Positions 1-5,175 of a DNA stretch of 10,556 nucleotides are shown here, piece after piece. Positions within the stretch are counted from its first letter, which is position 1. Every line of letters starts with the position of its first letter. Below the pieces are notes generated by a model. It ran no database searches. It was given only the letters and a program-made list of their open reading frames with translations, and was not told the DNA's origin. The stretch spans positions 1 through 10,556 of the forward strand of contig JASHTT010000312.1 in NCBI GenBank assembly GCA_030040415.1, written 5' to 3'. This DNA is from Streptosporangiaceae bacterium. Its GTDB lineage: Bacteria > Actinomycetota > Actinomycetes > Streptosporangiales > Streptosporangiaceae. The position numbers and the translations under genes were made by a program.

Positions 1-741
1 TGCTCGCGGACCCGACGGCTGACGCGTCGGCAGCGGGGCCGACTGGCTGGCAGAGGGCTCGCCGCGGGCAGCCCGGGGCTCGGCAGTCCGGGGCTCGGCT
101 GCACGCGGCCGCGTGCCCGTGCCATTGTCGCTGGCGCGCCGACTGGGCGCCGGGCTTGCGGTCGCATCGGCCAGTGACTTGTCGGATGCCAGCTCGGCCC
201 AGTAGTCGACGTCGGACAACGAGTCCCAGTCCTTGTCCTGACCGTTCTGGCTGCCGTGTCCCTTGACCGAAGTCCGGCTCGCACTCGCGGCGAGCGGGCG
301 TTGCGCGGAACCAGCACCACTGCGCCGGTCCGGGCCCTCGGGTCTCTGCTGGCCTGGGCGGTCACGGTACGCACCGGGGCCACGGTCGGGGCCAGGGCGG
401 TCGTTGCCAGCACCGCGGTCCTTGCCGGCACCACGGTCCTTGGCTGCGCCCCGGTCGCCTGCGGTGAGGCCGCCGCGGTGCGCGACGGGACCCGGGGGGC
501 GATCCGCGGTTCGCTGCTGGCCGTTAACAGCGGCCGCCAGCGGCCGGCTACCGCGGCCTGCGGCGGGTACCTCGTCACGGCTGCGCTCATCGGCCGGCGG
601 ACGGGCCGGCCTGCGCGGCTCCTCCGGCATGTCCTCAAAGGTGTCGGTGTCCTCGGCGCGCAGGTAGCGCAAGGCCAGGAAAGCGATGATCACGATGAGT
701 ACGACCACTGCGACGAGAAAGATCAAGATCTTGGTGATCAT
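1..741 (-). CDS. Membrane-anchored disordered protein, C-terminus cut by window edge
   Basis: The frame read leftward from the ATG at 741 stays open for 247 codons to the window edge, so the stop lies outside. I read this directly from the reverse complement. Residues 3-25 are a hydrophobic stretch (ILIFLVAVVVLIVIIAFLAL) followed by RYLR, which suggests a single membrane anchor with a cytoplasmic tail by the positive-inside rule. The rest looks disordered: Pro, Arg, Gly, Asp and Ala rich, with short repeats (KDRGAGKDRGAGNDR around residue 100, AEPRTAEPRAA near the edge). One ordered-looking island, DWDSLSDVDYWAELASDK, lies about residues 172-189 and may be a conserved short binding motif. No enzyme domain is visible. 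The ribosome site is weak (only GGATGGTG before the ATG), but an in-frame start further upstream is less attractive. Function is unknown. It lies downstream of sepH and the PEBP lipoprotein on the same strand, so an envelope or division-linked role is possible but unproven. Confidence 0.72.
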   Translation of the reverse strand, partial: MITKILIFLVAVVVLIVIIAFLALRYLRAEDTDTFEDMPEEPRRPARPPADERSRDEVPAAGRGSRPLAAAVNGQQRTADRPPGPVAHRGGLTAGDRGAAKDRGAGKDRGAGNDRPGPDRGPGAYRDRPGQQRPEGPDRRSGAGSAQRPLAASASRTSVKGHGSQNGQDKDWDSLSDVDYWAELASDKSLADATASPAPSRRASDNGTGTRPRAAEPRTAEPRAARGEPSASQSAPLPTRQPSGPRA

Positions 742-948
742 CGCACCATCCGGCAAATGTGGCCTAGGGGCGGCGCTAGCCAGGCTCACGCGGCCGACGA
801 CGCGAGCCTCCCCCGAACTGCAAGCACCCTTGTTTCGTTGCTGGCGCTGATACGCCTGAACAGTGATTGTGTCGGACGCTATACGCCTTGTCACGCAATT
901 CGGGAAGTTTAACCTGGGTGTCGAATGGAGTTCGGGCTAAGCGCCTGG

Positions 949-957
949 TTATCCACA
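949..957 (+). promoter_or_regulatory. Perfect DnaA-box sequence
   Basis: TTATCCACA is present exactly, matching the classical bacterial DnaA box. It is a single copy, in an AT-richer intergenic stretch and 11 bases before a triplicated 11-bp repeat. A single box far from dnaA, dnaN or rpmH does not make an origin. Regulatory binding or chance are the realistic readings. Confidence 0.35.
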
Positions 958-968
958 TGTCACCGCGC

Positions 969-1001
969 GTGTTCTTATCGTGTTCTTAGCGTGTTCTTAC
1001 C
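969..1001. repeat. Three 11-bp tandem repeats, possible regulator binding array
   Basis: Units GTGTTCTTATC (969-979), GTGTTCTTAGC (980-990) and GTGTTCTTACC (991-1001) follow each other without gaps and differ only at the tenth base. An 11-bp period is about one helical turn. It is the unit length of direct-repeat operators bound head-to-tail by OmpR/PhoB-type regulators, including the PHO boxes of Streptomyces, although the sequence here is not the PHO-box consensus. The array lies about 230 bp upstream of the minus-strand start at 741 and just past the end of the PEBP gene. Confidence 0.6.
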
Positions 1002-1027
1002 GCCGCGGTGCTCTTCCGCCCGCACTA

Positions 1028-1651
1028 TCACGAGGACATGCATGTCCCCGGGGTCCGTTGCGGAGCAGCGCTCGGGCAGACCTTGGCCATGGTCGTGCCA
1101 CGGGCGATGACGTGCGCGGCGATAGTCGTCCAAGCCTGGAGCAGGGGAGCGCCCGCCGGCAGCGCGTGCTTGAAGAAGGTGTTAAGCGCGTAAACAGTGA
1201 ACCGGTACTTGTGCGATGTTCCGCGCGGGCACAGTGGCTCGTAGGCGGCTTTGTGCGCGCTGTTCTGAGCGACCATCGCGTGCGGCGGCAGGGTACCTAC
1301 CTGCAGATCGGTGGTGTCCGGGCCGATGTCGTAAACGAGCCAGTAGACGCGGGGCTCAATTGGGGCGGCCGAGTCGTCTACGACGAGTGCCAGTGACTTG
1401 GTGCCCTGCGGGGCGCCCGACCAGTAGATCGACGGGCTCTCCGGTGCATGGCCGTAGCAGGTGAACCTTGCGGGCAGCACCCCGTCGGTTAGCACCGGGA
1501 TCGTCACGGTCATGGAAAGCGGCGCGTCGGCGCTGAGCGGCTGCGGCCTGGAAAGCAGCCCGCACCCGCTGAGCAGCAGGCTGGCGATGGCCAGCAGCGC
1601 CAGCGCCGCTGTCCTCGACCGGATCCGGCCGCCTGGGCGACCTCGGCGCAT
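1028..1651 (-). CDS. PEBP/YbhB-family secreted lipoprotein
   Basis: This 207-residue protein starts at an ATG preceded by a good ribosome site (GAGGAG, 8 bases away). The N-terminus is an Arg-rich signal peptide with a hydrophobic core and a lipobox LLSGC, so cleavage is expected before Cys30 and the mature protein would be lipid-anchored outside the cell membrane. Residues about 45-192 match the phosphatidylethanolamine-binding protein fold (Raf-kinase-inhibitor / YbhB-YbcL family). The markers are VVDDSAAP (90-97) for the family's DPDAP segment, PRVYWLVYDI (100-109) for the HW segment, and YEPLCPRG...HKYRFTVYAL (137-156) for the GPCPP and HRY segments. The family usually has His where this protein has Tyr103, so ligand binding may differ. 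Bacterial members have mostly undefined roles. The gene lies 122 bp after sepH on the same strand and may be transcribed with it or separately. The family call is firm; the ligand is unknown. Confidence 0.88.
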   Translation of the reverse strand: MRRGRPGGRIRSRTAALALLAIASLLLSGCGLLSRPQPLSADAPLSMTVTIPVLTDGVLPARFTCYGHAPESPSIYWSGAPQGTKSLALVVDDSAAPIEPRVYWLVYDIGPDTTDLQVGTLPPHAMVAQNSAHKAAYEPLCPRGTSHKYRFTVYALNTFFKHALPAGAPLLQAWTTIAAHVIARGTTMAKVCPSAAPQRTPGTCMSS

Positions 1652-1729
1652 CCTCGACTCTCCTCGCCCGTCTGGCTTCCTTGACCTGCCCGGGCGTCCT
1701 GCCCGGCTCCCTCCCGGGCAACGTTAACC

Positions 1730-1744
1730 TGCCGCCCGGCGGCA
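1730..1744 (-). terminator. Short GC hairpin after sepH, possible terminator
   Basis: TGCCGCCCGGCGGCA is self-complementary apart from its central base, giving a 6-bp stem with a 3-base loop, 30 bases after the sepH stop. A second GCCCGGG/CCCGGGC pair flanks the next stretch (1687-1720). There is no T run, so this is at best an actinobacterial-style L-shaped terminator. Confidence 0.3.
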
Positions 1745-1773
1745 ACCACAATCAGCGCCGCGAGCGGACTTCT

Positions 1774-2715
1774 CTAGTCGGGCTGCCGCGATGTGCCGAA
1801 CATTATCTCGTCCCAGGACGGCACGGACGAGCGCCGCGACCGTCCGCCCGCGGCCTTCCTGGCTGGCCTGCCGGGGGCGCCCGCAGGTTCGGTGTCCACC
1901 GACCCGCCATCCTGGCCGTCGGCCTTGTCCTGCTGAGCGACGGGGCTGACGCCGGCAGCCGGCGCCGTGGGCACGTCCTGCTGGATGTCGTCCGGGCCCG
2001 CCGCCATGTCGCGGGAACGCGCCGAGGGCTGCGCTGTGCGGCGCTCCGAATCGCGGTGCGGATCGGCGAGCCGGGAGCCGATCGGGGTCACGGTAGCGGT
2101 TGGCCTATTGCGGTCGGCGACCAGCGCGGCGGTCCAGTCCTCCGGCGGCAGGCACAACTGGACGGCGTGATCGTCGTCCGGGATGACATGCCGCCGCCGC
2201 GGGTCGTAGATCCACTGTGCGGTCCCGGCCCGGCCGCCCACGACAAACTGCAGCAGGACCTGCCAGTTCCCGTCCGGTCGTTTCCTGGAATCCCACTCCG
2301 AGTGCTCGGGGTTGGCGCCGAGGCTATTGAGCCGCTCCGCCACGACGTCACCGAGCCGGGGCCCAGGTCCGGACTCGGTGTGACCGCGGACTGTGACCCG
2401 CTGCGCCTGCTCGGCCTGGTACTGGCGTTCGGCCAGGATCGGCCCCTCGAACCGGCGGATCTTGTCTGGCGGGATGCCCGCGGCTTCGGCGATCTCGTCG
2501 GCCGTCTCGCCAGCCCGGATGCGGTCCTGGATCTCCTTGGGGCGCAACGGATTCTCCACTTCGATCTCGTACTGAGCGAGTCGCGAGAACTGGCCCTTGG
2601 CCACCGTCCTCAGCCGGTCGTCGATGGGCAACAGGAACCTCCCGCTTCGCCCGGGCACCGCGAGGATGGCGTAGCTCCCGTCCTCGCTGACTGCGACTAG
2701 GCGCAGCTCCTGCAT
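1774..2715 (-). CDS. sepH: Septation protein SepH (DUF3071)
   Basis: This 313-residue protein has the architecture of actinobacterial SepH, a cytoplasmic partner of FtsZ that promotes Z-ring assembly during division (established in Streptomyces and mycobacteria). The N-terminal DUF3071 region begins MQELRLVAVSEDGSYAIL and includes a helix-turn-helix-like segment about residues 59-90 (RPKEIQDRIRAGETADEIAE and following). A second conserved block lies about 150-188 (WQVLLQFVVGGRAGTAQWIY). A disordered Pro/Ala/Gly linker follows, ending in the short conserved C-terminus PSWDEIMFGTSRQPD (299-313). The start is set by a strong AGGAGGAG ending 4 bases before the ATG. Length and ends look complete. 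The gene leads a minus-strand series with the PEBP lipoprotein and the membrane-anchored protein, and it is divergent from the efflux cluster. Confidence 0.93.
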   Translation of the reverse strand: MQELRLVAVSEDGSYAILAVPGRSGRFLLPIDDRLRTVAKGQFSRLAQYEIEVENPLRPKEIQDRIRAGETADEIAEAAGIPPDKIRRFEGPILAERQYQAEQAQRVTVRGHTESGPGPRLGDVVAERLNSLGANPEHSEWDSRKRPDGNWQVLLQFVVGGRAGTAQWIYDPRRRHVIPDDDHAVQLCLPPEDWTAALVADRNRPTATVTPIGSRLADPHRDSERRTAQPSARSRDMAAGPDDIQQDVPTAPAAGVSPVAQQDKADGQDGGSVDTEPAGAPGRPARKAAGGRSRRSSVPSWDEIMFGTSRQPD

Positions 2716-3030
2716 GGGTCTCCTCCTGCGCTGCCCGGCCGCGCAGGGGCGGAGCCCGGACCGTGCCCGTAAACGAGTCTGTCCGGTCGGCGCCTAGCAG
2801 GCCAGCACCAAGCCCGGCATGTCCCTGACTATCCCAGTCGCGAGCAGGGACCCGGTTTGGTGCGACCCGCTGGCGCCGCACGCTGGCGCCCCATCTGCTC
2901 GCCCCGCGTCGGCACTGCTCGGAAGGGTATTCACCAGCCAGCCGCGCGGCCCGGTGAACTCGGATAATCGCGGGCTCGGGCACCTCGCGGGCAGTGCCAG
3001 CCCCAGGCCGGCTGGCTAAGCCCGGCGGGT
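2716..3030. other. Divergent intergenic region between sepH and the MFS exporter
   Basis: This 315-bp region must carry the promoters of two divergent genes, sepH to the left and the MFS gene to the right. The sepH ribosome site AGGAGGAG lies at 2720-2727 on the minus strand. CGCTGGCGCC occurs twice in direct orientation (2868-2877 and 2881-2890, 13-bp period). TTCACC (2930-2935) and GGTGAA (2953-2958) form an inverted repeat just before a -10-like GATAAT (2963-2968). No tRNA, small RNA or credible gene was seen; the short open frames here have no ribosome site or recognisable product. Confidence 0.5.
2930..2968 (+). promoter_or_regulatory. Possible promoter and operator of the MFS-marR genes
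   Basis: TTCACC-N17-GGTGAA places two 6-bp inverted half-sites 23 bp apart centre to centre, about two helical turns. GATAAT follows 4 bases later, resembling a -10 element, 62 bases before the MFS start. No good -35 is visible. It could be the target of the MarR protein encoded downstream, but MarR sites usually have closer half-sites, so this is tentative. Confidence 0.25.
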
Positions 3031-4503
3031 ATGATCGAAGCAGAAATGTTCGGTTACAGAAGTATTCTGACCGAGGCTCCCCGCCCGGCGAGCGTGCGCA
3101 ACAACCCTCGGGCGCCTTGGCTCGCAGTCGGCGTAGTCTGCTTCGGCGCGTTCATGGGCCAGCTCGACGCCAGCATCGTGACGCTGACGTTCCGCCCCAT
3201 GGAGCGCGAATTCGCTGCCCCGCTCGCTGCCGTGCAGTGGGTGTCGCTCGCCTATCTGCTGATGCTCGTCGCGTTGCTCACGCCGGCGGGACGGCTGGCG
3301 GATGCGGTCGGCCGGAAGCTCATCTACGGCTACGGGTTCGTCATCTTCACGCTGGGGTCCGCGGCCTGCGGGCTGGCCCCGTCCCTGTCCATCCTGGTGA
3401 CCTGCCGGCTGATGCAGGCGTTGGGTGCCGCGATGCTGCAGGCCAACAGCGTCGCGCTAGTGACCACCAGCGTGCCGCCCGGCCGGATGCGGCTGGCCCT
3501 GAGCATCCAGGCAGCTGCCCAGTCGGTCGGCCTGGGGCTCGGGCCCACGCTCGGCGGCCTGCTCACTGACACCGTCGGGTGGCGAGCCGTTTATTTGATC
3601 AATGTCCCGGTCGGCTGCCTTGCGGTGGTGGCTGGCCGCTACCTGCTACCGCGGACCAGGCAGCTCAGCCGGACCGACTCCTTCGACTGGATCGGCGCCG
3701 TGCTGCTCGCGATCGGCACGACCGCGGCGCTGGTGGGGCTGTCCATAGTCGGAGGCCTGCCGCTGCCCGGCTGGACAGCGGCCGTCATGTCCGGCGCGGC
3801 GGTCCTAGCCGCAGCGGCGTTCGCCGCCCGGCAGCAGCGGGCCAGGTTCCCGCTGATACCGGCCGACCTGCTGCGCTCCCGTCGTCTCTGGCTCGGTCTG
3901 CTGGGTGCGTGCTGCGGATATCTGGCCCTTTTCGGCCCGCTCGTGCTGGTGCCGCAACTGCTTGCCGGGCATGCCAGCGCGCTGCGCACGGGCGCGATTC
4001 TGTCGGCGCTGCCTGCTGGGTTCGGCGTGGCGGCGCTTTCTTCAGAGGCGATATTCCCGAAGGGGACCACGAATCGGGTTCGTGGCTGCGCCGGAGCGGC
4101 CTTGTGCGCCGCCGCGCTAGTTATGCTGACCCTTATGGCCACGAATTTGGTAGGAATCGCTGTGCTGCTGGCGCTGGCCGGCGTGGGTCTCGGGATCTTT
4201 GTCCCAGCGAACAATGCAGTCATCATGCGCAGCGGCCAGGCGAAGTCGGCCGCCATACTAGGCGGGCTGGTGAACATGGCACGGGGGATCGGCACGACGT
4301 TCGGCATAGCGCTGGTAACCCTCGCCCTGCACCTGGCCGGCCCAGGGCACGCGGACGGAGCGCCAGCTTTCGGGGTGCTGGCAGCCGCGGCCGGTTGCGC
4401 CGCGCTGATAGCGGTCGCCATCCGGCCGCTTGGCGGCGGCCGGGGGGCCGGAGGCGCTCTAGCCAGGGACGCGAGGACGGAGCACGCCGGTGCCTTCGGC
4501 TGA
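3031..4503 (+). CDS. MFS drug exporter, EmrB/QacA (DHA2) type
   Basis: This 490-residue inner-membrane protein has the length and repeated hydrophobic segments of the 14-helix DHA2 drug:proton antiporters. TM1 (about 30-52) contains Asp46 in MGQLDASIVTL, matching the LDxTIV signature. The cytoplasmic motif A appears as GRLADAVGRK (87-96). The antiporter motif C appears as GLGLGPTLGG (167-176), followed by the family's WRAVYLINVPVG (184-195). The C-terminal half is Ala/Gly/Leu rich, and the last 30 residues are a hydrophilic tail. The substrate cannot be read from sequence; relatives export cationic drugs, antibiotics or self-made metabolites. The first ATG is used here although its ribosome site is weak; an in-frame ATG 15 bases downstream at 3046 is also possible. 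The gene's end overlaps the marR-type gene by 14 bp, so the two are very probably co-transcribed and the exporter is likely under MarR control. Confidence 0.9.
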   Translation: MIEAEMFGYRSILTEAPRPASVRNNPRAPWLAVGVVCFGAFMGQLDASIVTLTFRPMEREFAAPLAAVQWVSLAYLLMLVALLTPAGRLADAVGRKLIYGYGFVIFTLGSAACGLAPSLSILVTCRLMQALGAAMLQANSVALVTTSVPPGRMRLALSIQAAAQSVGLGLGPTLGGLLTDTVGWRAVYLINVPVGCLAVVAGRYLLPRTRQLSRTDSFDWIGAVLLAIGTTAALVGLSIVGGLPLPGWTAAVMSGAAVLAAAAFAARQQRARFPLIPADLLRSRRLWLGLLGACCGYLALFGPLVLVPQLLAGHASALRTGAILSALPAGFGVAALSSEAIFPKGTTNRVRGCAGAALCAAALVMLTLMATNLVGIAVLLALAGVGLGIFVPANNAVIMRSGQAKSAAILGGLVNMARGIGTTFGIALVTLALHLAGPGHADGAPAFGVLAAAAGCAALIAVAIRPLGGGRGAGGALARDARTEHAGAFG

Positions 4504-5083
4504 TCGTGGCCGCGGTCGCGCAGCAGCGACAGCAGCAGCTGGATCACGCCAGCTGGCGCAGCCCGCTGGCGCCGACCCGGCCGGGCTGTCCCTTGCCGAT
4601 GCGGTGTCCCGCCTGCGGCGCGCCATGCGGCGGGCAGCTCGCGCACAGGGCAGCGGGCTGCTTCCCGGTGGCCTGTCGGTGGCCCAGCTCGAGTTCCTGT
4701 CCTGCCTGGCGGAGAACCCGGCGGCGCGGCCCGGCCAGCTCGCCCGGCTGCTCAGGCTTGCGCCCAGTTCGGTGGCCACCCTCGTCAACGGCATGACCAG
4801 GGCAGGCCTGGTGGTCCGTGCTGGTGGCGTGGACGACCGCCGGACTGCGACGCTCCAGCTCACCAGTGCGGGGGAGGCAGTAGTCGGTGAGTGGCAGGAG
4901 GTCAACTCGCTCATCCTGGCCGCCGCGCTGGGGACGCTGCCTGCGCCGAGCAGGAGGCGACTGAACTCCTCCCTGCCGGCACTGCGCGAGCTGACCTCCG
5001 CGATCGACGCGATCGCGGACGAGCCGACTCCTGTCGCCCCGGCCCGTCACGGCAACGGCGGCACCGTCGAAGCGGCAGGATGA
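4490..5083 (+). CDS. MarR-family transcriptional regulator
   Basis: This 197-residue cytoplasmic DNA-binding protein starts at a GTG with GGAG seven bases upstream, inside the last codons of the MFS gene. The first 33 residues are Ala/Gly-rich and without clear structure, so the folded protein may begin near LSLADAVSRL (33-42). The winged helix-turn-helix follows: SVAQLEFLSCLAENP (63-77), PGQLARLLRLAPSSVATLVN (81-100) with the recognition helix about 91-104, and a wing around DDRRTATLQLT (115-125), where DxR is the usual MarR hallmark. The C-terminal helices (about 127-177) would complete the dimer interface. Known members are usually repressors released by small aromatic or drug-like ligands and often control adjacent exporters. 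Placement between an MFS exporter and an MmpL exporter strongly suggests it controls one or both. Ligand and operator are not known. Confidence 0.9.
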   Translation: MPSADRGRGRAAATAAAGSRQLAQPAGADPAGLSLADAVSRLRRAMRRAARAQGSGLLPGGLSVAQLEFLSCLAENPAARPGQLARLLRLAPSSVATLVNGMTRAGLVVRAGGVDDRRTATLQLTSAGEAVVGEWQEVNSLILAAALGTLPAPSRRRLNSSLPALRELTSAIDAIADEPTPVAPARHGNGGTVEAAG

Positions 5084-5175
5084 CTCCGCCGATCGTCGGT
5101 CTGTGAGCACTGGCACACTGCCGCGGCCCGGGCGGTGGATCGCTGCGCTGCAACGTCCCCATAGGATTCGGGGTC

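Larger units (their letters stand above)
742..1027. other. Intergenic region upstream of the membrane-anchored protein
   Basis: This is a 286-bp gap between two minus-strand genes, and the stretch from about 820 to 1000 is visibly richer in A and T than the flanking genes. I see no convincing coding region; short open frames here lack ribosome sites and recognisable composition. It contains an interrupted inverted repeat at 783-808 (GGCT-CA-CGCG paired with CGCG-AGCC), a perfect DnaA-box sequence at 949-957 and three 11-bp tandem repeats at 969-1001. The location points to control of the minus-strand gene starting at 741. I could not place a convincing promoter: the best is TATAGC on the minus strand near 875-880, which lacks a good -35. 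Confidence 0.5.

Noticed and set aside
256..912. Open frame of 218 codons on the plus strand
   Set aside because: It lies opposite the membrane-anchored protein read on the minus strand. Its translation has no domain, and the opposite strand gives a clear membrane helix and coherent composition.
776..958. 60-codon minus-strand frame in the intergenic gap
   Set aside because: No ribosome site, no recognisable features, and it overlaps the probable regulatory region.
949..1001. Replication origin (DnaA box plus iteron-like repeats)
   Set aside because: Only one DnaA box, no replication initiator or parAB genes, and chromosomal housekeeping neighbours; a regulatory reading is more likely.
1681..2700. 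339-codon plus-strand frame
   Set aside because: It is antisense to sepH, whose product is clearly recognised on the minus strand.
2868..2890. Two CGCTGGCGCC copies with 13-bp period
   Set aside because: The sequence is low in complexity for such GC-rich DNA and the spacing is not helical; too weak for a regulatory call.
3579..4796. 405-codon plus-strand frame crossing the MFS and MarR genes
   Set aside because: Arg/Ala/Gly-rich translation typical of an out-of-frame reading of GC-rich coding DNA; both true genes are recognised in other frames.
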